Made by a program: the position numbers and the translations under genes
Notes under the pieces: model-generated
Told to the model about the DNA's origin: nothing
Databases searched by the model: none
What the model saw: the letters and a program-made list of their open reading frames with translations, nothing else
In this document: positions 21,430 to 32,470 of the stretch, piece by piece
How the letters are laid out: every line of letters begins with the position of its first letter
Position numbering within the stretch: position 1 is the first letter of the stretch
Origin: Isoetes taiwanensis
Lineage: Eukaryota; Streptophyta; Lycopodiopsida; Isoetales; Isoetaceae
Assembly: GCA_021234155.1 (NCBI GenBank)
Contig: JAJEKV010000003.1
Span: 15,362,386 to 15,426,385, forward strand
Reading direction: 5' to 3'
Length of the DNA stretch: 64,000 bases

Positions 21430-21999
21430 TCAAAAACGCTTCCATGTTGATTTGAGAGGCTCCAATCTTTCTTTCACATTCCCATATTCTTTGATAAGGT
21501 GCTTCCCTTTCAACAAATTATACTTGGGAGGATTTGAGGCATTGTATGGTATAGTGGAGGCATAAAACCATCGTGCAATTGCTTCATCCGCAAGTTTATG
21601 CCCATTAGCCTTCAAGGCTTTTGAAAGCGGCCTTATTTGAGAGGAGGTATAATTCTTACTTGTAGTTTTAGCATGCTTGCTATTACTTGCAAGAGCCGTA
21701 GAGGAAGACCAAACACTAGAATCCATACCATCTTCATCGACATGCTCATAATTTGGATTAATTTGCAACTCTTTCTTGCGCTTGCAATTCATCTCGAGCT
21801 TCTCTATCATGAGTTTGAGTTCAGGACTGCATTTGGTACATTTTTTAGGACCTCTCCCTAAGCCCAAGAAGTGGCCTCTAATTTTGTATGGATTCGCTGA
21901 GTACTCATGGTCACAATATTTGCACTTTGACCACCAAACGCCTTTCCCCTTCTCATACTTACGAATTTTGATGACGTGTTCCCACTCGGGGCTTATCAT
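21430..21999 (-). pseudogene. hAT transposase, BED zinc finger and N-terminal region
   Basis: From ATG 21999 the frame encodes a BED-type zinc finger (EWEHVIKIRKYEKGKGVWWS, CKYCDHEYSANPYKIRGHF; Cys pair plus downstream His), then a Ser/Thr-rich linker and WFYASTIPYNASNPP...LLKGKHLIKEYG, the start of the DUF659 part. An in-frame TGA at about 21430 replaces a codon in WKRF-VTITSDW, where an intact protein would continue. Nuclear DNA-binding transposase by family. Confidence 0.83.
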
Positions 22000-22009
22000 C
22001 TTAGTGTAA

Positions 22010-22847
22010 CAACCTAAACAAGAAAATCTCGCATATTCACTTTACAATATTAGTATTAGTACCTTTACATAAGACAATATGTTCACACTTGATTGTCAAT
22101 ATATGCTCAAATAAGAACCTAAATTAGAAAAGTTATTTTTAATGTCTACACTATGCTATATTAGAGAATAAGAACAAAAGTCCATGGATTGGCCCCAAAT
22201 CCAAGCAAAAAAGTAGAACAAATATAGCTGGAAAAAATAGGGGAACATTATGTATTCTGGTGTATATCAGTGACGTTTTCAATAGAATAATCTCACTATT
22301 TGTGGAAGCTTGGACATATATATCTAAAGGTTGGCTTGGGCTCCATTCTCTACATTTTTGGAATTCAATCTGACAATATAATGCACTCTAGAAATTTGTT
22401 TTTATTAACCCCTGCATGCCTCCTACAGGCTGGCTTTGCACAAACTGATTAACTCTCGGTTGCATTGAAATTATGATCTCGGCATGCTCTATTGCTTTGA
22501 TCCCCCTACATGAATTATACACTAGTCCTTCTATGAATAATATGTCAACCATTGAATAATCTGTCACTATTTCCATCTGCCCCTAAAGAAGAGAATATAG
22601 GCTCCATGAAATACAGAGTAATCAAATAAGAACCTGGGATTAATTTAGTGCCATGATATGCTATGTAATCCGAAGACCATCATATGCTATGCTTGGACCC
22701 TGTTACAGCTGCAGACGAACCACCTGAATGAAGTCTTGTCACACGATTAAGGAATTTTGGTGGGTATAAGAATACAGAGAGAAAACAAAGAAGACTTTTT
22801 GCTCCAGCCAGTTCAAGTGCAACTGCAATCCGCTAGGAGCTCTCTTA
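22010..22847. other. hAT 5' region, no gene recognised
   Basis: AT-rich sequence upstream of the transposase start. A minus-strand open frame at 22388-22576 has no family I recognise. Confidence 0.4.
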
Positions 22848-23120
22848 CTATATAATAGTAGCTCTTAGTACAGACCTAAGTACAGACCTAAGGGATTTCT
22901 GGACTTGGAAGCCATCAAAGAATTTGATGTGAGCTTGAATACCTGAAGGAGAAGCAAGTGACAGACTATCGATGCCTGCTACTATGAACTTGGAGTTTGC
23001 CAGCCAAGCTCTGATCTTTTCTGCAGTAGCGGATAAGAAAGGACATAAGAATGATTGAAGATAAGCATAAGAAAGAAGAATGACTGGGATGGGAGCTAGC
23101 AGAGTATTCTGCGATTGCAT
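22848..23120 (-). CDS. Hypothetical 90-codon ORF next to a poly(A)/poly(T) run
   Basis: It starts at ATG 23120, with a hydrophobic N-terminal stretch (LLAPIPVILLSYAYLQSFL) like a signal anchor, then FLSATAEKIRAWLANSKF and SPSGIQAHIKFFDGF, and ends in a short duplication (SLRSVLRSVLR). A 23-base A run on the plus strand (23135-23157) lies just upstream, as T on the coding strand. It lies inside the hAT element, between its 5' end and the BED exon. It could be a captured host fragment, a 5' exon or chance. I do not recognise the protein. Confidence 0.25.
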   Translation of the reverse strand: MQSQNTLLAPIPVILLSYAYLQSFLCPFLSATAEKIRAWLANSKFIVAGIDSLSLASPSGIQAHIKFFDGFQVQKSLRSVLRSVLRATII

Positions 23121-23134
23121 TTTAGCTTAGAAAC

Positions 23135-23157
23135 AAAAAAAAAAAAAAAAAAAAAAA
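23135..23157 (+). repeat. Poly(A) run, 23 bases
   Basis: Uninterrupted A tract after AAAC, inside the hAT 5' region. Confidence 0.95.
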
Positions 23158-23702
23158 GAAAGCAAGCTTACACGACCACGATTCAGCTACGGTTTGCCCG
23201 TTCTTGCACTAAAACAGAGAGTTGGAATGCTCAGGAACGGATTTGGCAGCGCCATTTTGCGCCAAAATCGTGTGTTCCAGCACTTTTTACGCCCACAGAC
23301 TGCAAAATTCGAAAGGGGGGAAAAAACGAAATTTCACATTTAAGACCCAATCGACCCAAGGTCGGATTAGTCCGACTCCGACCTAGGTCGGAATAGCTCG
23401 GACCTAGGTTGGAAGATTTTCAACAACTTATTCCAAAAGTTAGTTATTGGGGTCATGAGGCTAATATCCTGCCATTTTAAGAGGATATGTGTTTATGTAT
23501 AAAATAAAAAACAACATTGACAGGTGCTTGCTGAGGATAGGGTAGAGGATAGGGTAGATTGGCATGCTATGCGAAGCTATTCAAATAGCTAAGGTATGTG
23601 ATCGCTTGCAGTATGAAATAAGCTTTCACCATAATGTCTTCATTTTTTGGAACTTTGCACCTTTGTCAGCAATCATTTACAAACATCCAGATCTTTGTTA
23701 GC

Positions 23703-23790
23703 AGGATCCCTTTGTCTATATTGAGTTCAGATGCTATTATATGCAGAGGATCCCTTTGTCTATATTGAGTTCAGATGCTATTATATGCAG
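23703..23790. repeat. 44-bp perfect tandem duplication
   Basis: AGGATCCCTTTGTCTATATT...TATATGCAG occurs twice head to tail (23703-23746, 23747-23790). Confidence 0.93.
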
Positions 23791-24144
23791 AGGATATTAT
23801 CCATATTTCCAGATGTTTGTCAATAAGATCCTTTTGTCTATTCGAGTCCAGTTTCTTATATACAGATGATATTTCTTATATACAGGTGATATTCTACTTT
23901 TATTGAGAACCCCTAAGGGGTGGCAACAGTAGCTTGTTGTTCTTGATGCATATTGCCATCATGCACATTTAACAATGGACGTAGACAAGGGGCTTCATGC
24001 ACTATTGTTTAGGTCTTGAAGTTTGGCAAACTCTTAATGGAGTACACATAATCTAGCAAAACACCCAAGGCCATTGTATCAAAACTTTGTTTTGTTATGG
24101 CAGTTCTTCTCAGCAGAGTTTCGGGCCTTTCTCAGCAGAGTTTC

Positions 24145-24240
24145 CAGCCTGATGCCTAATCTTGCCCCTGATCGAGGCGACGGAGGCCCCTACAGCCTGA
24201 TGCCTAATCTTGCCTCTGATCTAGGTGACGGAGACCCCTG
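24145..24240. repeat. 48-bp tandem duplication
   Basis: CAGCCTGATGCCTAATCTTG begins at 24145 and again at 24193; copies differ at a few positions. Confidence 0.88.
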
Positions 24241-24601
24241 ATGCAGCCGGCGATGTAAAAACTTTGGGCAGAGGAGCCCCTAATGCAACAATGTCGGCTT
24301 TTCCTAGATCATTTGAAGATCCTGATGCTGCCCCTAATGAGGAACAGAGGAATGGGGCAGCCGCAACGAAACTCTGTTGCTGGCGCCGCCACAGCTCCGC
24401 CAGAAAAAGAAACTCAAAGTTACCTGGAAATAAAAAAGGTTGTAATCTTAAGGAATCGGTGGGTGCTGAAGGTTACGCTGGAATCTTGAATGTGAATCTT
24501 CTCTGTGCAAAGCTAATAAAATAAAATGGGATGTTTTCTTAATTTGTTTTGGGTCTTCGATGAGCAGATTATTCCCAACTTTGTTCAAAATGAAGGGCTA
24601 A

Positions 24602-25342
24602 GGGTGCATTCCCATTACTACCCGACCTGTACTTCTAAGTTTGCCACGTCAGATTTTTGCCGGTCCCTTTTACCTGTTTTCCAACGTTCTATTCCCATTA
24701 GACCGTCTCCACGTCAGCCCTGTTCATCGCAATCTTCTCCATCGAAATCGAAGGAAATCCCTCTCTGTTCATCTGTAAATGTAGATCAGGATTTATATAA
24801 AAATATACCAGACTTTTATTTCTCTTCCACTAGCTTTGTCTATTCTACTTCAAGCTCTAAGATACATCAATCAAAACATAAGAAGGAAGCATAATCTAGA
24901 ATGCAAATCTTACCTGGTTTACAGAGAAAGAACTGAAACCATGCATTTGCCTAACAAAATTGATGTTTAGATTGTTGCCCCTCATGATAAGAGCAGCAAG
25001 AAAGGTTCCCGAATGCTGCTTTGAAGAAATTTGCTGCCTCCACGAATGCTTCTTTGAAGAAATTTGCTGCCTCCAAATACATTCTCTATTGGCGCTAAAT
25101 TCGTGGAGGAGTGCCATCCCAAATCCTAACAAGAATGATGACGTGTTTCTGCTACCCGACAAAGCAAGGGGACGGTTTGTTTAATTCAGAAGCTCCGCAA
25201 TCCATCCGAACTCGAACTCCAGGCCCTTGCCATGTCAGCAAAATTTCGTGCCGGTGAATGTAACAGGAATGGACGAACCAGGACCTGTAACTTGCCAGCT
25301 GGCACAGTTACCGGCCTTTTTTGGCCTAATGGGAACACACCC
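24602..25342. mobile_element. 741-bp non-autonomous element with TIRs and TAA duplication (PIF/Harbinger-like)
   Basis: The left end GGGTGCATTCCCATTA and the right end TAATGGGAACACACCC form imperfect terminal inverted repeats (GGGTGYRTTCCCATTA). Both are bordered by TAA (24599-24601, 25343-25345), the 3-bp target typical of PIF/Harbinger elements. There is no transposase. An internal tandem duplication of about 33 bp (TTTGAAGAAATTTGCTGCCT) lies at 25010-25075. Confidence 0.78.
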
Positions 25343-25345
25343 TAA

Positions 25346-26926
25346 CGGTCTTTTTGGTCTTAGCCCTTGAAACTTTCAATGGTGTAGAATGGACAAGCCA
25401 TAAGTTACCATTACCTCAACTAGACTCAGGCTTGCATCCCCGATCATCCAGGCAATGGATGCAGCAGTTCCCTTCCCCATCCATGCTACATCCACATACA
25501 GAGCTCTCACGCCACAGCTCCGGTGAACTCAGACCTTCACCTTCAGCCTTGCATCCCGAACGTTCACCTTGTCTTCACCTTCATCTTGCTCTGCTCAAAT
25601 TTACAGAGCTGACCCTGACCTCACTACCTCAACGGCTCTTCTGTCCCCAAATCGCTGGCAAACAAATAACCATATCCCTCACCTCGATCACAGCTCCAGC
25701 ACAGGTACAGACACTGCTCGATTCTTTCGCCATGGTGAGAGGTCGTGTCCTCTAGGCAAATCTTTCCAAATTTCGTAAGATGGCCTTCCCTTCTGGAACC
25801 ATTAGCAAAATATCCCTCAACCCTAGCCTCATACACAAAAATCCCATTTAAACACAATTAGCACCTCAAACCCTGCAAAATGTACGTTTTCACATATAAT
25901 ACAATAATGAAAATCATATTCCCAACCAGTGCGAGAAAACTCTTCCGCGATACAAAACAAAGTGGGCAAACTTAATGTCAATTCTTAGTTTATATGTGCA
26001 AAGCGCAAGATATGGGTGCTCATAGCATTCCACACATGGCGTGCTCATAGAAAGCTCATGGTACACTGATGGGATAACTTGGTTGAACAAATGGGATTTG
26101 AACTTCGAGAATCTTAAAAATAGAATCACAAAATGGGTAATAAGTGGTACCGGAATGAAATACTAAATGGACGGAGGTCATGTACCCAGAAAGAAAATGA
26201 ATATACTTATGGGCTTCCGAATCTAAACGAAAACATCTCACTTCCAAATCTCTATGTTTTGTGCAGTTAAAAATGCAGAATCTAAAAATGGAGATAGGGT
26301 CGCAGTCAAAAGTGGACAAAAACAAGTTCTTTAAAGAGCTGATGGCTTTGCATTTCATAGTGCAATTCTGAGCTAGTTGCAAAGAATGACATTAGCCGGA
26401 ATAGAAGGGGGTCCGATGGCTCCCTCTACGCAGCAGATGCCCATTAGATCTTGCAATGACTTTCTTCTTTCGCGTTCAAAGCATTCGCAAGGAGATTACA
26501 GACATGCAACTAGCTGGCAAAAAGCCCTAGAAACTAGCTTTTCAATGCAACAAAATTCATGTCCCAAACAGAAACGTGTGAACTTGTTGTGGAGAAAATT
26601 ATTGTAGTTTTTGTCTTCCCGGCACTTTTGTCCCATGCATCCTCAACCATAGTACAAGGGAGGGAATAGTGCAGGTGAAAATAAAGTTACCCTTGTGCGG
26701 GATACAGGGCAACCACAGTAGCAAACACACCCTCAGATGCGGAAGCCCATGGAGTACAAATTGCAACAGGACGAATGAAGAACATATAATTTATTAATCT
26801 TGCACAATTCTTGAACACACTAGTTGCCCACAATTCTTTGACTAGTCAGCTCATGGTATAGGGAATTTCAGCCAAGCTGTATTTCAGATATGAACACATA
26901 CATGCACAGAGGAGCATAGATATTAA
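25346..26926. other. AFG1 intron, no gene recognised
   Basis: Several open frames of 70-130 codons (25354-25755 +, 25624-25857 -, 26056-26382 -) overlap without any domain I recognise. No terminal repeats or RNA genes seen. Confidence 0.35.
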
Positions 26927-26983
26927 GGGTTGGTTCACATGCGATGTCATCGGATGGTTGCAATGGCGCATGTGAATCCAGCC
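26927..26983. mobile_element. 57-bp hairpin MITE flanked by TAA
   Basis: GGGTTGGTTCACATGCG pairs with CGCATGTGAATCCAGCC (16-17-bp arms, two mismatches), with a 23-base loop and TAA on each side (26924-26926, 26984-26986). Confidence 0.6.
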
Positions 26984-27296
26984 TAATGTATGCATAGACG
27001 GAGGAAATGAAGAGGGAATTGAGGATGTCTCACTTTTAGATTTTATGTCTACTAATTTTTCAAAAATGTATTTGTTGAAATGTCGTATAGACTTGAGGGT
27101 AGACGTAATTAGTATACTTCACTTCAGTTTCTTTCTTTTCTTCCTTCTTTGTAAACTGAGCTTTCTAAAGTCAGTGCTAGTGGTTTGCAATCTATAGTTG
27201 CAATAACTGAACAGAGATTGTTGTGTCAAATCTTGGTCAGCTACTTGATAATAATGAGATGGCTTATGGGAACATAAACTGAAATCTTGCTTGCAG

Positions 27297-27450
27297 TTTG
27301 CAATTTGAAACAGAAGTAGAGGATAATCGACTTAGGCAAAACGTCCTCCTTGATGGGGGCATTGCTCCAGTTGCAACAACCAAGGAAGAACAAAAGAGCA
27401 TACACACATTGTTAGCTGGTAATGAAGAGATGTTTGCATTTCGGCGAGCC
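27297..27450 (+). CDS. AFG1L: AFG1/LACE1-like ATPase, penultimate exon
   Basis: The 154-nt exon is bounded by TTGCAG (acceptor, ends 27296) and GTAAGT (donor, 27451). It encodes SLQFETEVEDNRLRQNVLL, a variable loop, then GNEEMFAFRRA, the C-terminal signature of AFG1 proteins. It starts in phase 2 and ends in phase 0, matching its neighbours at 3130 and 29092. The open frame that continues past 27450 reads into the intron and is not coding. Confidence 0.92.
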
Positions 27451-29091
27451 GTAAGTGCCTTCTATATCTACATATATTGTTTCCAATACCTTTGAGCATT
27501 TTTGCTAAAGTAACTGCAAATTATAGGGTAATTGTCAAGAAATGTTGAAAAGACACAATAACATGTCAGATAAATGAACCAAAGGGTTCATAGAATTAGG
27601 ATTGATTAGGGAAATTATGGTCAAAGGTGAAAGATTAAGGCAAAAGAGAAATGAAATGGTAAAGGTTTACTAAAAGTTGTTAGGTTAGGGTAGCGTTTGG
27701 GCTAGATATAATGTCAAAGTTAGGCTTAGTGGTTAGGATTAGGGCTAGGGTTAAGGTTAGATTGGGAAATGTAAGAGGCACCTTCACTCTAAAGGGACTA
27801 GATAGAAGAAGGTAAAAGCACGGTCACGTAGTGAACAATCAAGGTAAAGATAAATTGTGAGACCACCTTTATTGAAAGAGAATGGAGTAAAAAAAATAAA
27901 ACACATTGGTACTCTAGGTTAAGAGAAAATTTAAAATGCACCCAAGGAAGGTAAAAGGCCAAGGCTTAGGATAGACTTGACATGCTTACTTAGACAGTTA
28001 GGCTTCTTGTTAGGGTAGCCTATTATATGGCTACTATTTTCATGCTCCATTTCCGATTATGATTAGGACTTTTGTCTTATGACAAAGTAATCATAATTAC
28101 ATGATGAATATGTTAGCGATCGTAATTACCTTGCGAATATGTTAGTGATTTCCTTATGGTGGGTGTCTTTAACTTGATTGGAGTCCATAAATATGTTAAT
28201 GATTTCTTTCTGGCGAGTTTCTTTAATTTGATTGGAATCCATAACTTCTCCTATGAAAGATTGTATTATCTGAGACAGATTATAGTCTTAGAGCCTATGC
28301 TATTACAAAAAAACCATAGTTGGCCATGTTTATGGTTTTTGCACTTTAGGGCGGGAATTTCATAGATTAGTCTATATTGTATTCAATAAAAACAATATCT
28401 GATTTGTGGGATATAGGTAACGGCCTGCAATGATTGAAATCATGCCACTGACGTATGGAAAGGAGAATTCCATTTTTTATATCGTTGTGCGAGAAAAAAA
28501 TATCCCTACACATGCTATTGCACAGCCTGTAGACATGCCGCGATGCATGTGGCTCGCCATCCTCTCAAATAATGGTTTGTCTAGGCACATTATATGCTTC
28601 TAATATATGACCTAGTGACGAGTTCATAAGCGCCATCTTGTAGCAGATTTACAAGAGTGATCCAAGTCCACAAGTGAAGATTGAAAGCCACTCATTGAGT
28701 TTAAGATACTAATCAATGCACATAATTCAACAAAACCATATGGGTTTAGAATTGCCAAGCAATGTTGGTCATTGCCACATTGGTAACTTCGAACTTATAA
28801 CAATATAGGCCTTAGGAATTGCTATTGGTATTTTATCCTTTTCAACCTTTCCATTGGTTCTACTTATTTCAAATTAAGATGACCTTCATGACTTGCAATA
28901 GAGTTAACAAGATATAGATATCACATTTGGATATATGTTTTGAAGTAGAGCTTTCTCATTGTAATAGCAATGGTAACATCAATGATTAACAACTAACAAC
29001 TATAGTATGACAATGAAAATAAGTTCCTAATTGTTGCTCTTTTTCTCGCCATTGAGTTTCTTCTATGCTAATTGCTTATTTTGTCTAGTAG
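27451..29091 (+). other. Last intron of the AFG1-like gene
   Basis: Starts GTAAGT, ends TCTAGTAG. It holds a degenerate telomere-like stretch (27731-27760, TTAGGGCTAGGGTTAAGG) and a tandem duplication of about 54 bp (28140-28247, TTTAACTTGATTGGAGTCCA type). No transposon ends seen. Confidence 0.75.
28140..28247. repeat. 54-bp diverged tandem duplication in the AFG1 intron
   Basis: Unit TGTTAGTGATTTC...GGAGTCCATAA at 28140 recurs at 28194 as TGTTAATGATTTC...GGAATCCATAA. Confidence 0.75.
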
Positions 29092-29169
29092 GTCTCAAGA
29101 TTGATTGAAATGCAGTCGCCAATATACCTTCGTCACCTCCGTAGCTGCATAACTCATGAAAATCTTTAA
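29092..29169 (+). CDS. AFG1L: AFG1/LACE1-like ATPase, last exon with stop
   Basis: After acceptor TCTAGTAG (ends 29091), 25 codons and TAA follow: VSRLIEMQSPIYL, then RHLRSCITHENL. RRA|VSRLIEMQSP is the usual AFG1 continuation, since the C-terminal helix carries SRL-EMQ. The exon is too short for simple ORF detection. The 1.64-kb intron 27451-29091 separates it from the previous exon. Confidence 0.88.
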   Translation, partial: VSRLIEMQSPIYLRHLRSCITHENL

Positions 29170-32100
29170 ACGAATTTGTGGTAAATAATAAATATCAATG
29201 TACTCAATATTCTTCGGCTTTTTATCATTAAAACATGTAAGAAGTGTATGTTGGTTTGGTCGCAAGAATGTGTGGAGGATTTATTTTAGTTGGAACTAGC
29301 TTTCGTTGATTATCATTATTATTTATAAGTATGTGTATTGTTTAGTGTGTTGGCTAGATTTACGTCTTTCATAATCTTCCTCTTCATGACATCATCAAGA
29401 ATTAAGTCAAGCATTTACTGCAAGTGTACTATTGTTAAAGATTTATGTCTTTTTCCCTTTTATTTTTATCGGAAGGTAAGTATTAATTGGTAAAAGTGCA
29501 TCAAAGACTTCCATTGCTAAAGAAATTTAAATGCGTATGTTTGAGCTAGTACAAGAAAGCAATTCTCATGTCCATGCTTAAGTGTCCCCAGCTCACGTAG
29601 ATAGAAGTGCCAATGGGGCAAAAGGGACTAATGAATAACTCAACAAGTGGAGCATGTAAGATATAATGGTGTCCAAGGCACATCATATATCAACAAAAGC
29701 AGTAGAGAAAGCCGAACAATATAAGTAAATTTAGGCCAATGAAACGAATGGTGCGAAAGAAACTAACACAAACGAATGGCAATCTAGAATAATGGAACCA
29801 ATGACAACCTTAGACAAAGCAACATATGGGACAAAGAAGTTCCAATGAGACAAGGATAAGCAAAATGAATTGGGACAAATAGACTCAAAGTGATAAGTGG
29901 CAAAATCAAAAGCACTAAAAACTCGACAAATGTAGAGACGATATCTTAACGTCCACAAGAAGCAAACATAATCATTAAAAGAGATCATAACTTGCAATAT
30001 GAAACAAGCTTCTTATGGCAAGGCTAAGAATCTACCACAATACAACGGAACAAAGAGCAATAAAAGTTATGGATTGCAACATGTAATATATAGCGCACTT
30101 TTGATGGCAAGAATAAGAATTTACCACAACCCAATGAAAAAACCAGTAATTAAAATGGAGAATATACCATGACCAAAATCGAATAATATGGCAAAAAGCA
30201 CAAGAAGCCTAGATGGAGTATCATGATGCCGTGGGGTGAATCGAAGTACAATCTACCATAAATGAATAACAATTAAAATTGAGAAAACACTATGACCAAA
30301 TGGAATAATCTTGGCAATGGAACGCGAAGCCTAGATGGACTAACATGGAACTATGGGGTAAATAAAAGTAAAGAGACGAGACACAAAAAAAGATAATGGA
30401 AAAGAATGGGAGTCATGAGACGAACGAACTAATGCAAGCATTAGGAAACCAAATAAAAAACTACAAGCACGTGAGAATAGAGAGAATGAATCATCCATCA
30501 TGAAATTTTATAATGAAACCGAACCATGTAGCCACAACAAATAAAAGCAATAAATGTTAACCCCATAACTTGCAAAATAAAGTCAATAATATTCCCATCA
30601 AACTTAATCTACATGATAATCTCATACACGTGCCAAATCAGAGCACAACCTCTATGCTAGATACAATATTTAATGTAATTGATCACAAACATCCACTGAA
30701 ATATCGAAGGGCTAACATTACGAAAACCATACATCAAAAACCATACATAGGGCTCTAAAAGATCCACCAAAATATCGAAGGGCTAACATTAGAAAAATGA
30801 AATAAAACCATACCTAGGTTGCGCTTGAAAAGATCCATAGAAAATTGGCAGGTGAACCTTAGGAAGACAAAATATCACATACCAAGGCAGAATGAATGAA
30901 AATGTGAATACAACAATATATCTTGCCAAAAACTAACGAAAGACATTGATGGACAAAAAAACATTCTATGGAGAATCAATAAGGTGATGTCTTGCCGTTA
31001 GTATAAGGATTAAAGCCGAGATCTCTATAAAAGAAACGCCTCAAAATAGGACTAAACTCATCTGGATCTCCACAACGACAAAGAAAAGCCCAACTAGACC
31101 ATATATGGCACTCGAAGGGCCAACATTCGAAAAATGAATTGAACCGATGCCTAGTCAAAATTCACGTGCCAAATGATGAAATGAAAAACAAACCATACTA
31201 GGTTGCGCTCGAAAAATTCCACGAAGAATTGGCAGGCAAACATTAGGAAGATGAAATATCATTTACCAAAGGCAAGAGACGATAATATATCTCGCGAAAG
31301 ACATTTTATACAAATGAACTAGAAAACATATTCTGGACGGAAACAATATGGATAAGAGATGTCAACCCATTAATATAAGGATTAAAGCCTAGACCTTTAC
31401 AAAAGAAACATCTAAAATAGGACTATAGTTATATGGATCTCTACAACCACAAAAGAAGGCCTGACTAGACCATACATGAAATGTAATATTGCGATCCATG
31501 TATATCCAACAACATCTACTAAATTTACTCCATATAATTTAAAAAAGGAAGATAAAATTTGGTGTAACGGCATATATATAGTAACTTTGCAATCCACAAT
31601 GAAAGATAAAAACTACCCCAAAACAATCACAATTAAAAAATAAAAATGACTTTAAACCATTGAATCTGAAAAAACGTTTCATTCGAAGTTTGAACCTATG
31701 AAGACTCTAAATCATTGAATCTAGAAAATCGTTTCATCCGAAGTTTGAACCCATGAAAAAATGACAATAATCGGGCTAACCAATGCACCATGCCAAGTAC
31801 TATTGATATATTAGTAACTGTTATAAAAATAACCTGCTGACGAAGGTAGAACCGACTTACAGAACTGATTTACACAGGGAAGGTTTTCGGTCAAGAAGCT
31901 TGAGGGTCACGACAGCGATCTGAGTCCTTACAAGGTTGCCACGATCTGAGTTTATAATGCAAGATCTAGTTTCGACTTCAAATCCCCGCTATCAAAGATC
32001 TGCAGGTCAAAAATGGCTCAAAAACTGGCCTTAACAAACGAATCAAAGCTGGGTCTCTACAAGCACAGACAACCATGAAAACGGTCCAGCCAAAAGGCCC

Positions 32101-32470
32101 TTATACTAAACATCAAGGCAAAAACTTGAAATCAATATGAACAAGAATCAGATGAGGATTTGCAACCATCGATATGCTGAATTACAGATCGCATCTGCAA
32201 AAGTAGAAAATGCATCAATATCATTCGGCATGCCCTGTGCTGCAGAAAGATTCCTCCAACCATCAATTCATGCCCTATGCTCTGGCAAGATCAGAAAGAC
32301 AATAGATTAAAAGCTATCCACAAATATGTTGAATGGCCTACAAGGATTGTACAAACCAAAGAAGTGGATTCATGCGAAACCCTCATCGCTAAGGACTTAT
32401 TCAAAATAGAAACCAAGAAAACTCAAATCTAGACTGCACAAAAAATCTGGTCGAAAAACTCTGTCCTATT
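29170..32470. other. Intergenic region downstream of AFG1, with decayed duplications
   Basis: AT-rich, no gene recognised. Two diverged direct repeats of about 400 bp cover roughly 30700-31110 and 31110-31480 (shared words AAAATATCGAAGGGCTAACA / CTCGAAGGGCCAACATT, CTAGGTTGCGCT, ATAAGGATTAAAGCC). A similar pair of about 110 bp lies near 30160-30370. One copy keeps a minus-strand frame (31158-30976: CRCGDPDEFSPILRRFFYRD), hinting at an old coding element of unknown type. The first part is 3' flank of AFG1. Confidence 0.5.

Larger units (their letters stand above)
19275..23411 (-). mobile_element. hAT-superfamily DNA transposon (decayed)
   Basis: A minus-strand hAT transposase gene (19589-21999) is enclosed by GC-richer ends with the same repeated word on both sides: CCGACCTAGGTGGG and variants at 19275-19360, and CCGACCTAGGTCGG with CTCGGACCTAGGTTGG at 23370-23411. 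These look like terminal and subterminal inverted repeats. I could not fix the exact ends or an 8-bp target duplication, so the borders are approximate. Confidence 0.72.
23412..24598. other. AFG1 intron between hAT and MITE, with tandem duplications
   Basis: No gene recognised. It contains a 44-bp duplication (23703-23790) and a 48-bp duplication (24145-24240). An open frame at 24225-24524 (PDAAGDVKTLGRG...) is GC-rich and reads out of the second duplication; I find no family for it. Confidence 0.45.

Noticed and set aside
24225-24524. 99-codon GC-rich frame
   Set aside because: It starts inside a tandem duplication and shows no protein family; kept only as part of an intron description.
25354-25857. 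Overlapping open frames on both strands (133 and 77 codons)
   Set aside because: No recognisable domain, no convincing splice context and similar openness on both strands.
27451-27495. Continuation of the AFG1 exon frame past GTAAGT
   Set aside because: A perfect donor and the family alignment show the exon ends at 27450; the rest is intron.
27731-27760. Telomere-like TTAGGG-type stretch
   Set aside because: Only a few degenerate units inside an intron; not enough to call an interstitial telomere.
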